From Equadaptatus sp045642965 (GTDB taxonomy: Bacteria > Synergistota > Synergistia > Synergistales > Synergistaceae): a DNA stretch of 11,228 bases. This document shows positions 1 to 8,164 of the stretch, in pieces. Location of the stretch: the NCBI GenBank assembly GCA_045642965.1, contig JAZUJX010000079.1, forward strand, positions 1 to 11,228. Reading direction: 5' to 3'. The notes under the pieces are model-generated. The model saw only the letters and a list, made by a program, of their open reading frames with translations, was not told where the DNA came from and did no database searches. A program made the translations under genes and the position numbers. Numbering within the stretch: position 1 is the stretch's first letter; the number at the start of each line of letters is the position of its first letter.

Positions 1-876
1 GAACTCCTGAACGAGGCTGAAGACGAAGAACTGCTTCAGGAATTCTTTGTGCGTGCAGGGGAACTTTCCAAAAAAATAGAAGAATATCAGATATACGTTC
101 TGCTCGACGGCGAATATGACGCCGGCGATGCTATTGTTATGGTACATTCCGGGGCAGGCGGACTTGACGCACAGGACTGGGCTGCAATGCTTTACAGAAT
201 GTACGTGCGCTGGGCGGAGGACCATCGCTACGGCGTAAAAATTATAGATGAGCTTCCGGATCAGGAGGCAGGCATAAAAACTGTTACCTTCTCGGTTTCC
301 GGAGATTACGCGTACGGTTATCTTAAAGGAGAGCAGGGGGTTCACAGACTTGTGCGCATATCGCCGTTTGACGCTGCAAAACGCAGGCATACAAGCTTTG
401 CGTCCGTGGAAGTAATGCCTGTTCTCCCGGACGGCGCTGAAATTGAAATACGTCCGGAAGACTTGAAACTTGACACGTTCCGTGCAAGCGGGGCGGGCGG
501 TCAGTACGTTAATATGACTGACTCTGCAGTCCGCATAACGCATATTCCGACAGGAATAGTCGTCAGCTGTCAGACGGAACGTTCCCAGCACATGAACAGG
601 GCAACTGCAATGCAGGTTCTGCGCGGCAGGCTGTTTGAAAAACAGCTCCGCGAAAGACAGGAACAGCTTGACAACCTGCACGGCGAAAAGCGCGTTATCG
701 CGTGGGGAAGCCAGATACGCTCCTACACGCTGCAGCCCTTTCAGCTGGTTAAAGACCACCGTACCTCTTTTGAGGTAGGGAACGTAAATTCAGTACTTGA
801 TGGAAATATAGACCCGCTTCTTATGAGCTGGCTGCGTTTCCTGAAAACAGGAAAAACGGCACAGGAGAGTGATTAA
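1..876 (+). CDS. prfB: Peptide chain release factor 2 (5' end missing)
   Basis: Class I release factor that recognises UGA and UAA in the ribosomal A site and triggers hydrolysis of peptidyl-tRNA in the cytoplasm. The frame is open from the first base, and 291 residues are visible of a family length near 365, so about 75 N-terminal residues lie outside the window, including the place where many bacteria have a programmed frameshift. The SPF tripeptide that reads the stop codon is at 361-369 (RISPFDAAKRRHTSF context); this marks RF2 rather than RF1. The catalytic GGQ is at 496-504 in GAGGQYVNMTDSAVR, followed by ITHIPTGIVV. A GTG at 49 is an internal codon, not a start. The stop at 874-876 is one base before the ATG of the next gene, so the two are probably co-transcribed and translationally coupled. 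Confidence 0.97.
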   Translation, partial: ELLNEAEDEELLQEFFVRAGELSKKIEEYQIYVLLDGEYDAGDAIVMVHSGAGGLDAQDWAAMLYRMYVRWAEDHRYGVKIIDELPDQEAGIKTVTFSVSGDYAYGYLKGEQGVHRLVRISPFDAAKRRHTSFASVEVMPVLPDGAEIEIRPEDLKLDTFRASGAGGQYVNMTDSAVRITHIPTGIVVSCQTERSQHMNRATAMQVLRGRLFEKQLRERQEQLDNLHGEKRVIAWGSQIRSYTLQPFQLVKDHRTSFEVGNVNSVLDGNIDPLLMSWLRFLKTGKTAQESD

Positions 877-877
877 A

Positions 878-3130
878 ATGACAAAAACAGGCAGAATATC
901 CGTAAAAATTGTTTTGGCTGCCGTATCGGTGTGTATATTTGTCAGTTTGTGCAGCGCCGCTGAACAAAAGCGCAGCTTTGTGCCGTCAGAGCCTGTAATG
1001 CACGTTAATTCGGTAAAAAAAGGAATGAAAGGCTATCTCAAAACAGTACTCAGCGGCAAAAAGATTACCAAACACTCTGTTGCGATTGAAGGCGTTATAA
1101 AGCGCAAGACTTCGCCTAAGGAACTTATTCTGATAAAAATCACGGACAAAAAACTGTTGGATGCCGGCGGGGCAGCTGCCGGTATGAGCGGCTCTCCTGT
1201 ATACGTTAACGGCAAACTTATCGGTGCATTTGCCTACGGCTGGTCGTTCGCAGACAAAAGACTCGGGCTTGTGACGCCGATCGACGAAATGTGCCGCTCG
1301 ATGGACTGGCAGGATTTTGTTCCAAGCTTTATACGCGTCAAGGAAGAGGACGACAAGGATTTTATGGCTGTTGACAACCGTACGCCCGAAAAATTTGCCA
1401 ATCTGCCCGGTGAAAACGAAAGCGAACTTGAGACAATTCCTGAAAGAGACCCTCATCCGCCGGTATATATCGAAGATTTTGAAGAAATAAAAGAAAATAC
1501 GATAAGACCGCCGTTCCTGCTAATCGACGACAAATTGTCTTATGATATTCAAACGCTTAAAAACGCAAAGCTTGTTCCTCTCAGCTTCGCACTGCAAGCT
1601 GACGGTTTCGGCGAAAGCAGTCTCAAACGCCTCGAAAACAAACTCGGAACCTCAATAATTCCTTTAGCGGCTGCCTCTGATTCAGAAAGCGGAGTCAAAC
1701 TCAACAGCCGGCTTCAGCCCGGTTCCGCGATAGGCGTTGTTCTTGCGTGGGGCGATATAACGCTCGGCGGAATTGGTACTCTGACGTCGGTTGACAGGGA
1801 CGGACGATTCCTTGCCTTTGGACATCCTATGCTGCGAAGAGGGTCGGTTGCAATGCCGCTTACCGAATCCGAAATAATACGCATAATTCCGAACATGCAG
1901 CAGGCGTTTAAGCTCGGCAGCATAGGGGCAATAAACGGAATGGTTACCCAGGACAGACCGGAAGCAATCGGCGGCTGGTTTGGAAAGCTCCCGCCGTCCG
2001 TCTCCTACGACGTGCTTGTGCATGACCTTGACAACAGCCGGCTGAAAGCAAAGCGTTTCAGGACGATAGTTGACCCGTATATGGCGCCTGAAATCGGACA
2101 GGAAGCCGTACTCAGCATACTTCAGAACGAATGGGCGCGCGGCGGAGAAGGCACGCTTATGCTGCGCTTTGGCGTAAACGGCGGCGGACTGAAAGAACCG
2201 TGGGAACGCAGGGATATATTCTACTCGCGTGAAAATGCGCTGGAAGCAATAGAAAAAGAAATGAAACTGTTGACAGAAATCTTTGCCCTGAATAAATTTG
2301 AAGAAATCAATCCGCTCGGCATAGAAGTTGAGGCTCTGCTTACGAGAATACCGAGAGTCGCATTTGTTGACAGCCTGAAAATAATTGATGAAAAAGAATT
2401 TTATTCACCCGGGGACGTAATAGAACTGGAGGCGACTATACGCCCGTGGCGCAAAGAGCCTGTTGTCAAAAAAATATCGCTCCGCGTTCCGAAAAAAGCG
2501 GTTGGAATGTGCGAAATTGACGTGCGCGCGGGCGGCATTGAGCCGCAGAAGGAAAGTGCGGTTCTGCTTGGACTGAATCAGATAACAAGCCTTGAAAGCC
2601 TGTTGAAAGAGCTTTCCGTGCAGGAAACAAACAACATGCTGATTGCCGAAATAGGCGGTCCGGAAATGCCTGAAAAGAAAAAGAAGAAACATGAAAGCAC
2701 CGTTGGCAAAATGGACAAAAAACACAGAACGGACGATGACGACAAAGACGGCGGTGAAGAGGACGATGACGGCGCAAACCGTGAAATAGACATGGAAGAC
2801 GATGATGACACGGCAAAAATGGACAAAATTCCGAAATTCCTGACGGAAACGCGCCTTATGAGCGAAATTCAGAAAGAGCGCATAGAGGAAGGCAGTCTGC
2901 GTATACTTGACACAAACTATTACATGGACGGTATTCTGCGCAAATTCATAAAAATTAAGAAGTCCGGAAAAGAGGGACTTGAAGAACTTCAGGAATTTTT
3001 GGAAATGATAGAAAAAGCCGTAAAAGAAGAAGCAAAAAGCAGCGGCAGCGCAAATGAAAGCACAGGCAGCCCGTCCGAATCTGCGGCAAAATATTTCAAA
3101 TCAGCGTCAAGGGAATTACTTAAAAAATAA
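878..3130 (+). CDS. Exported SpoIVB-like peptidase S55 domain protein
   Basis: The 750-residue product is probably a periplasmic or exported protein with an S55 (SpoIVB-type) serine peptidase domain. Its substrate is unknown. I chose ATG 878 because GGAGAG at 864-869 is well spaced for it; GTG 869, in the same frame, has no such site. Residues 1-28 form a signal peptide (KTGR, hydrophobic core, ending SLCSAA) with no proper lipobox. An early block has KKGMKGYLKTV and then GMSGSPVYVNGKLIGAFAYG, with the putative nucleophile at about Ser104. A second block has GIGTLTSVDRDGRFLAFGHPM with His316. In sporulation SpoIVB the His block precedes the GMSGSP block, so the order here is reversed. Residues about 600-655 are a highly charged Lys/Asp/Glu linker, followed by a helical, Glu-rich tail. 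It follows prfB directly, and its 3' end overlaps convergent dgkA by 15 bases. Family assignment is firm; protease activity is inferred. Confidence 0.88.
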   Translation: MTKTGRISVKIVLAAVSVCIFVSLCSAAEQKRSFVPSEPVMHVNSVKKGMKGYLKTVLSGKKITKHSVAIEGVIKRKTSPKELILIKITDKKLLDAGGAAAGMSGSPVYVNGKLIGAFAYGWSFADKRLGLVTPIDEMCRSMDWQDFVPSFIRVKEEDDKDFMAVDNRTPEKFANLPGENESELETIPERDPHPPVYIEDFEEIKENTIRPPFLLIDDKLSYDIQTLKNAKLVPLSFALQADGFGESSLKRLENKLGTSIIPLAAASDSESGVKLNSRLQPGSAIGVVLAWGDITLGGIGTLTSVDRDGRFLAFGHPMLRRGSVAMPLTESEIIRIIPNMQQAFKLGSIGAINGMVTQDRPEAIGGWFGKLPPSVSYDVLVHDLDNSRLKAKRFRTIVDPYMAPEIGQEAVLSILQNEWARGGEGTLMLRFGVNGGGLKEPWERRDIFYSRENALEAIEKEMKLLTEIFALNKFEEINPLGIEVEALLTRIPRVAFVDSLKIIDEKEFYSPGDVIELEATIRPWRKEPVVKKISLRVPKKAVGMCEIDVRAGGIEPQKESAVLLGLNQITSLESLLKELSVQETNNMLIAEIGGPEMPEKKKKKHESTVGKMDKKHRTDDDDKDGGEEDDDGANREIDMEDDDDTAKMDKIPKFLTETRLMSEIQKERIEEGSLRILDTNYYMDGILRKFIKIKKSGKEGLEELQEFLEMIEKAVKEEAKSSGSANESTGSPSESAAKYFKSASRELLKK

Positions 3131-3478
3131 AAGCAGGCAGGAAGTGTAGCATACTATAAGGGTGAGAAGCACCGCCGCGGAAAGCATATCCTTTGCCATA
3201 CGGATTTCCTCGCGGTAATCCGTGCCGCAGGCAAGGTCGGTAATAATTTCAAAGGCAGTGTTGATAAGCTCTATGATAAGCGGTACGAGGCACAGCAGAA
3301 ATATCTGCAGAATGCGTGTCCAGCCTGCGAAACCGAATTTTACGAAAGCGATAACCGTTAAAGCCGCAAGCGTGAGGGTCTCCTCCCTTACGGCTTTTTC
3401 TGTTTTCAGCGCATCGCGCAGACCTGCAGCCGAATATCCTGTTTTTTCAAACCAGTTTCTGTTCTTCCAATCTGCCAT
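3116..3478 (-). CDS. dgkA: Diacylglycerol kinase, integral membrane DgkA type
   Basis: Small trimeric inner-membrane kinase that phosphorylates diacylglycerol, recycling lipid released during periplasmic glucan or lipid A modification; some relatives use undecaprenol instead. The 120-residue length matches E. coli DgkA (about 121). An amphipathic N-terminus (EKTGYSAAGLRDALKTEKAVREE) leads into hydrophobic segments at about 34-51, 55-72 and 98-118. The family signature ELINTAFEIITDL is at 70-82 and AKDMLSAAVL at 95-104, giving the expected active-site residues Glu70, Asn73, Glu77, Lys96 and Asp97. The gene is read from a good promoter in the spacer at 3506-3533, with a leader of about 20 nt. 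It lies opposite to its neighbours and overlaps the 3' end of the S55 gene, so the pair may interfere by convergent transcription. No terminator is visible between them. Confidence 0.95.
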   Translation of the reverse strand: MADWKNRNWFEKTGYSAAGLRDALKTEKAVREETLTLAALTVIAFVKFGFAGWTRILQIFLLCLVPLIIELINTAFEIITDLACGTDYREEIRMAKDMLSAAVLLTLIVCYTSCLLLFFK

Positions 3479-3505
3479 CAGTTTTCACCCGTTTCATTCG
3501 CAATT

Positions 3506-3533
3506 ATTATAAACCAGTAAATTCAAAAGTCAA
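3506..3533 (-). promoter_or_regulatory. Sigma70-like promoter of dgkA
   Basis: On the minus strand, TTGACT (3533-3528) is followed after 16 bases by a perfect TATAAT (3511-3506). Transcription would start near 3499, about 20 nt before the dgkA ATG. Its -35 box lies back to back with the -35 of the ileS promoter, about 14 bp apart, so the two polymerases could compete or share a regulator. Confidence 0.7.
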
Positions 3534-3547
3534 AAAATAAATAATGC

Positions 3548-3576
3548 TTGCAGCAGCCCGTTCCGGCAAGTATAAT
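3548..3576 (+). promoter_or_regulatory. Sigma70-like promoter of ileS
   Basis: TTGCAG (3548-3553), a 17-base spacer and a perfect TATAAT (3571-3576) lie 47 bases upstream of the ileS ATG. The leader of about 40 nt is too short for a T-box riboswitch, which many Firmicutes place before ileS, and no T-box motif is visible. The -35 matches consensus only in its first three bases, so the call rests mainly on the -10 and the spacing. Confidence 0.6.
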
Positions 3577-3623
3577 ATTACGGTTAATGAGCAAAACCCA
3601 ATCAGTACAACGGAGGCACAGAG

Positions 3624-6398
3624 ATGGCACAGGACTACAAAGAAACACTGCTTTTGCCGCAGACAGAATTCCCAATGAGAGCGAACCTTGCCCAGCGCGA
3701 GCCGGGCTTCCTCAAATTTTGGCAGGATATGGATCTCTACGGCGAACTTAAAAAGAAAAACAGCGGCAAACCGTCGTTTATACTTCATGACGGTCCGCCG
3801 TACGCGAACGCCAGTATTCACATTGGAACGGCGACCAACAAAATTCTGAAAGACTTTATCGTTAAATACAAATGGCTGAGCGGATATTTTACGCCGTACG
3901 TCCCAGGTTTTGACACGCACGGACTTCCTACGGAACTCAAAGTGCTCAAGGAAGACGGTGTTGACCGCGACACGCTCACGCCGATAGAACTCCGCAAACG
4001 CTGCGAAGCCTACGCAAGAAAGTTTATTGACGTCCAGTCCGGACAGTTCCAGAGACTCGGCGTAATCGGCGACTGGGCGCATCCGTACATGACGCTGCTT
4101 CCGGCATATGAGGCAACGGAGCTTGAAGGTCTTGCCGAAATGGCAGACAAAGGCTACATCTATAAGGGCAACAAGCCGATATACTGGTGCATGGACTGCC
4201 AGACGGCTCTTGCCGCCGCCGAAATTGAATACGGCGATGAAGTCTCGCCGTCAATTTACGTCGCCTACAAATATCAGGACGCCGACAAGGTGTTCCCTGA
4301 ACTTGCAGGCAAAGACGTTAACATCATAATCTGGACGACAACGCCGTGGACGCTTCCAGCGTCGCGTGCGGTTGCGCTTCACGCGCACTACGAATACGGC
4401 TTCTACGAAGCGGCAGGCAAGATATTCGCATTTGCCACGGAACTGAAAGACGAGGTCTCGAAAGCGACCGGACTTGAATTCGGTGAACCGATTATCGTCT
4501 GCGAAGGTCAGAAACTTGAAAACACGAAAGCAACTCACCCGTTCTACGACCTTGAGCTTCCCGTTGTGCTTGCTCCTTACGTCACGCTTGACACAGGTAC
4601 CGGCTGCGTACACACGGCTCCTGGACACGGTGCGGACGACTACGAAACAGGCATACGCTACGGCATTGACGTATTCAACTCGGTTGACGACAAGGGCTGT
4701 TTCGTAAAAGATCTTCCGTTTGTCGGAGGCATGCCCATTCATGACGGAGAAAAAATCATATTCCAGATGCTTGAAGAATCAGGCAGGCTTCTCGGAAGAC
4801 TCAAAATCAAACACTCGTATCCGCATTGCTGGCGCTGCAAAAAGCCGGTTATATTCCGTGCCACGCCGCAGTGGTTCATCTCGGTGTCAAAATTCAAGGA
4901 TGAAGCGCTCAAAGCAATTGACAGCGTCAAATGGGTGCCCGATTGGGGCAAGGACCGCATCACGAACATGGTGCGCGACCGTTCTGACTGGTGCATTTCG
5001 CGTCAGAGGACGTGGGGCGTTCCCATTCCGGCGTTCTACTGCGAAGACTGCGGAGAAGTAATACTTACCGGCGACCGTATCCGCAGAGTAGCGGAAAAGG
5101 TGCGCGAGCACGGTTCAAACTGCTGGTGGGAAATGTCAAACGAAGAACTCGTCGGCGATCTTGCGGTATGCCCGAAATGCGGCGGCAAGCATCTGAAAAA
5201 AGAAACAGACATACTTGACGTATGGTTCGATTCAGGCACGAGCCACTCGGCGGTTCTCGACAACTGGAGCGACCTCTCATGGCCTGCAGACCTCTATCTT
5301 GAAGGCAGTGATCAGCACAGAGGCTGGTTCCAGACGTCGCTTCTGAACAGCGTTGCAATCCGCGGCAGAGCACCGTACGGTACGGTTCTCACACACGGTT
5401 TCATCATGGCGGGCGACGGCAGAAAAATGTCAAAATCTCTCGGCAACGTCATGACGCCGGAAAAAATCTCCGACAAATACGGTGCCGACATACTTCGCCT
5501 GTGGGTTGCTTCATCAGACTACAGAAGCGACGTGCGCATCTCTGAAGAAATCTTCAAAACGCTCACGGAAGAATACCGCCGAATCAGAAATACGGCACGA
5601 TTCCTGCTCGGCAACCTCAACGGCTTTGACCCGGCGAAGAACATGGTTCCGAACGAACAGCTCGGCGACTTTGACAAATACATACTGCTCAAGCTTGACA
5701 GACTGCGCGACCGTGTGACGAAAGGCTTTGACTCGTACGAATTCCATCAGCCGATGACGCTCATCCACCAGTTCTGCGACCAGGAAATGAGCGCACTCTA
5801 CATAGACATCAACAAAGACGGACTCTACACCGATTCTGAAGATTCGGCGGCGCGCCGCTCGATACAGACCACAATGTGGAAGGTGCTCAAAGCGGTTACG
5901 GTTATGATGTCCAACGTTCTTTCCTTCACGGCGGAAGAAATCTGGCAGTGTATGAGAGAAAAAGACGCGTCTCTGCCGAAGAGCGTGTTCCTTGCAGACT
6001 GGCCGTCTGCAGACACCTGCGGCATAGAACCTGAGCTTGAACCGCTTTGGGATAAAATCCTTGACGCTCGTCAGGCAGTGCTCCGCGGACTTGAAAGCGC
6101 ACGCGCGAACAACGTAATTGGACATCCTCTCGATGCAGACGTGACGATTGCTTTCGGTGAAAAATTCGCGGATCTTGCCGGCAGACTTACGGACGAACAG
6201 TGGCGCACGCTCCTGATAGTTTCAAACTGCAAAACGGCGGCTGAAATCAGCGGCGATGCATACGAAGACGAAGCGACAGGCATCAAAATCGCGGTCGGCA
6301 AATGCGAATTTGAAAAATGTCCGCGCTGCTGGCAGAGAAGGGCAGAGGTCGCCGAAAACGGAATATGCGACCGCTGCAAAGAAGTTCTTGGAAAATAA
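3624..6398 (+). CDS. ileS: Isoleucine--tRNA ligase
   Basis: Charges tRNA-Ile with isoleucine in the cytoplasm and hydrolyses mischarged valine in its CP1 editing domain. The 924 residues match the usual bacterial type (E. coli 938). ATG 3624 has CGGAGG 7 bases upstream. The class I HIGH motif appears as HIGT at residues 66-69 in GPPYANASIHIGTATNK. KMSKS is at 601-605. The editing-domain block TGTGCVHTAPGHGADDYE is intact. A first Cys pair-of-pairs at 473, 476, 516 and 519 lies before DILDVWFDSGTS. The C-terminal zinc ribbon uses Cys899, 902, 915 and 918 (CPRCW...CDRC). The lack of the fourth HIGH histidine is the only oddity; I believe such variants occur in functional IleRS enzymes. A hairpin terminator follows the stop within 25 bases. 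lspA, often next to ileS in other bacteria, is absent here. Confidence 0.98.
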   Translation: MAQDYKETLLLPQTEFPMRANLAQREPGFLKFWQDMDLYGELKKKNSGKPSFILHDGPPYANASIHIGTATNKILKDFIVKYKWLSGYFTPYVPGFDTHGLPTELKVLKEDGVDRDTLTPIELRKRCEAYARKFIDVQSGQFQRLGVIGDWAHPYMTLLPAYEATELEGLAEMADKGYIYKGNKPIYWCMDCQTALAAAEIEYGDEVSPSIYVAYKYQDADKVFPELAGKDVNIIIWTTTPWTLPASRAVALHAHYEYGFYEAAGKIFAFATELKDEVSKATGLEFGEPIIVCEGQKLENTKATHPFYDLELPVVLAPYVTLDTGTGCVHTAPGHGADDYETGIRYGIDVFNSVDDKGCFVKDLPFVGGMPIHDGEKIIFQMLEESGRLLGRLKIKHSYPHCWRCKKPVIFRATPQWFISVSKFKDEALKAIDSVKWVPDWGKDRITNMVRDRSDWCISRQRTWGVPIPAFYCEDCGEVILTGDRIRRVAEKVREHGSNCWWEMSNEELVGDLAVCPKCGGKHLKKETDILDVWFDSGTSHSAVLDNWSDLSWPADLYLEGSDQHRGWFQTSLLNSVAIRGRAPYGTVLTHGFIMAGDGRKMSKSLGNVMTPEKISDKYGADILRLWVASSDYRSDVRISEEIFKTLTEEYRRIRNTARFLLGNLNGFDPAKNMVPNEQLGDFDKYILLKLDRLRDRVTKGFDSYEFHQPMTLIHQFCDQEMSALYIDINKDGLYTDSEDSAARRSIQTTMWKVLKAVTVMMSNVLSFTAEEIWQCMREKDASLPKSVFLADWPSADTCGIEPELEPLWDKILDARQAVLRGLESARANNVIGHPLDADVTIAFGEKFADLAGRLTDEQWRTLLIVSNCKTAAEISGDAYEDEATGIKIAVGKCEFEKCPRCWQRRAEVAENGICDRCKEVLGK

Positions 6399-7383
6399 CA
6401 GAGAATTAAACAATATTGAAACTGGGGAGACTTGTGCTCCCCAATTTTTATCTGACAGTCCGGCGGAAAACGGTTCTGGGCTGCAGCAGTTTGCCGTTGA
6501 CGAAGCGCTTGGCGGGCACAGGCTTGATTATGCCGTTTCCCGTCTGCTCGGCATCTCCCGTGCCTTTTCCGCAAAGCTTATAAAAGAAGGTTCTGTTGCC
6601 CTTATTCCTGAAAGACGCGTCAAACCGTCGCTTAAAATCGCCTTTGGCGACAAAATCAACGTACAGGTGCCGCCTGTTGAAACACTTGACCTTGAACCTG
6701 AAGACGTTCCGTTTGAGGTTGTCTATTCCGACGAAGACGTAATTGTAATCAACAAACCTGCGGGACTTGTCGTCCACCCGTCGCCTGGACACTGGACAGG
6801 AACGCTCGTCCACGGGCTGCTCTACCGTTTTCCTGACATGGGCTCTCTGAACGGTGTACAGCGCCCCGGGATAGTGCACAGACTTGACTCCACGACCTCA
6901 GGACTTATGGTCGTTGCGCGCAACGGGCTTGCGCAGGAAGGACTGTTTCGAGATTTCAAAGCGCGCCGCGTTAAAAAAGAATACCTTGCGCTCTGCAACG
7001 GAACGCTGCCGTCTCCCGAAGGCGAAATACGCTATCCGATAGGCAGGGATCCGTACAACAGACTGCGTCAGGCTGTGCTTGCCGACGGGCGCGACGCATG
7101 GACGGATTACAAAACGCTGTGGAGCAGAAACGGCTTTTCACTTGTCGTATGCCGTCTGCACACGGGCAGAACGCACCAGATACGCGTTCATCTGAAAGCT
7201 CTCAAATGCCCTCTCGTCGGCGACAGACTCTATGACCCGTCGCGTCAGTCCCCGTTCGGCGCGGAAAGGGTATTTCTTCATTCCTGGAAGCTCTGTTTCT
7301 CACACCCGCGAAGCGGCGAAAAAATGAGCTTCCGTGCGCCGCTTCCCTCAGAACTCAGCGAATATTTGAAACAGGTGAAATAA
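6388..7383 (+). CDS. RluA/RluD-family 23S rRNA pseudouridine synthase
   Basis: Isomerises uridines to pseudouridine in RNA; the layout fits RluD-type enzymes acting on 23S rRNA, but the exact target cannot be read from sequence. An S4 RNA-binding domain begins at LGGHRLDYAVSRLLGISRAF (about residue 40). The catalytic domain has GIVHRLDSTTSGLMVVARN with nucleophile Asp167 and the C-terminal RLHTGRTHQIRVHLKALKCP motif. The start is uncertain. TTG 6388, overlapping the ileS stop by 11 bases, is the nearest ordinary start and gives 331 residues. It has only a poor ribosome site, and a terminator-like hairpin (6423-6449) falls inside the reading frame. Between that hairpin and the S4 domain there is no in-frame ATG, GTG or TTG; CTG 6481 would give 300 residues. 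An ATG at 6256 deep in ileS is implausible. The stop overlaps the next ATG by one base (TAATG), so this gene and pgeF are coupled. Confidence 0.85.
   Translation: MENNRELNNIETGETCAPQFLSDSPAENGSGLQQFAVDEALGGHRLDYAVSRLLGISRAFSAKLIKEGSVALIPERRVKPSLKIAFGDKINVQVPPVETLDLEPEDVPFEVVYSDEDVIVINKPAGLVVHPSPGHWTGTLVHGLLYRFPDMGSLNGVQRPGIVHRLDSTTSGLMVVARNGLAQEGLFRDFKARRVKKEYLALCNGTLPSPEGEIRYPIGRDPYNRLRQAVLADGRDAWTDYKTLWSRNGFSLVVCRLHTGRTHQIRVHLKALKCPLVGDRLYDPSRQSPFGAERVFLHSWKLCFSHPRSGEKMSFRAPLPSELSEYLKQVK
6423..6449 (+). terminator. Intrinsic terminator or attenuator after ileS
   Basis: TGGGGAG (6423-6429), a 7-base loop, CTCCCCA (6437-6443) and then a short T-run (6445-6449) form a GC-rich hairpin 24 bases after the ileS stop. 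It has standard Rho-independent form. Because the downstream pseudouridine synthase has no promoter I can see, the hairpin may be partial (attenuating) rather than absolute. Confidence 0.7.
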
Positions 7384-8123
7384 TGCAGATATGTCATCTT
7401 GAAGAAATAGAAAAATACGGCGGTGTTTCCGCATTCTTCGTTTCGGACGGCAAATGCCTGTGGAAAGACGCGGAACGCAGCGCGGAAAACTGGAAAGAGC
7501 TTGCAGAACAGCTCGGCGTAAGCACGTCCGCCATAATCAGACCGTCGCAGACGCACACCTCTGCTGTCCGCTTTGTCACAAAACAAAACGGCGGGGAAGG
7601 CGTTGTAAAACAGGAAACGGAAAGCGGCTTCGACGGCGTCGCTGCGAACGAAAAAAGACTTCTGCTCTGCACGCTTGAAGCCGACTGCGTACCCGTTTAT
7701 CTTTACGACACGGTGCAGAAAGCGGCGGCAATGGTTCACAGCGGCTGGAAAGGAACTGCCGGAAAAATATCTGAAAACGCGGTAAAAGTGATGGCGGAAA
7801 AATTCGGCACGAAAGCCGAAAATGTAATCGCTGCGACCGGTCCGTGTATCTGTCCTGTCTGTTACGAAGTAAGCGCTGACCTGCTGCCGCGTTTTGAAGA
7901 AAAATTCAGCAGAGAAGAAACGGCAAAAATATTCACGCCGAAAGAACACGGAAAATATCTGCTTGACCTTCCGTTTGCAATACGGCTGACGCTTGAAAAA
8001 CTCGGCGTAAAACCGGAAAACATATCGCACAGCGAAATCTGTACGTTCCATTCCGGCGTATGCCCGTCCTTCCGCAAAGGCTGCGCGGAAGAAAGAATCC
8101 TGACCGGAATAATGCTGCTTTAA
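7383..8123 (+). CDS. pgeF: PgeF/YfiH-family purine nucleoside phosphorylase-like (multicopper polyphenol oxidase) protein
   Basis: This family was long annotated as laccase or polyphenol oxidase. Characterised members act on purine nucleosides (LACC1-like), and E. coli PgeF has been linked to correcting peptidoglycan precursors with the wrong amino acid. Which job applies here is not visible. The 246 residues match the family length. The expected metal-site residues are present: His58 in SQTHTSAV, Cys102 in TLEADCVPV and His119 in AAMVHSGWKGTAG. Also visible are SGFDGVAANEKR before the Cys, ATGPCICPVCYEV, and the C-terminal CTFHSGVCPSFRKG block, where many relatives have CTY...FFSYRR. The ATG overlaps the stop of the pseudouridine synthase by one base, and AGGTGA at 7373-7378 can serve as ribosome site. 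Pairing of an RluD-type gene with pgeF is common in bacteria, which supports both calls. Confidence 0.92.
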   Translation: MQICHLEEIEKYGGVSAFFVSDGKCLWKDAERSAENWKELAEQLGVSTSAIIRPSQTHTSAVRFVTKQNGGEGVVKQETESGFDGVAANEKRLLLCTLEADCVPVYLYDTVQKAAAMVHSGWKGTAGKISENAVKVMAEKFGTKAENVIAATGPCICPVCYEVSADLLPRFEEKFSREETAKIFTPKEHGKYLLDLPFAIRLTLEKLGVKPENISHSEICTFHSGVCPSFRKGCAEERILTGIMLL

Positions 8124-8164
8124 ATATACGGTTCAATCTCAAACGTCTGGAGGAGAATATCGGT

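Noticed and set aside
986..1456. Long minus-strand frame inside the S55 gene
   Set aside because: It is a shadow of a well-supported plus-strand gene with a signal peptide and S55 motifs; similar shadows inside ileS and pgeF were also dropped.
3577..3623. T-box riboswitch before ileS
   Set aside because: The leader is only about 40 nt and has no T-box sequence or terminator hairpin.
6256..6387. ATG 6256 as start of the pseudouridine synthase
   Set aside because: It lies 143 bases inside ileS in another frame; the encoded residues are Lys/Arg-rich and show no S4-type similarity.
8060..8164. N-terminal extension of the HTH-like gene from ATG 8060
   Set aside because: It overlaps the end of pgeF and lacks a ribosome site, whereas ATG 8165 has GGAGGAG at good spacing.
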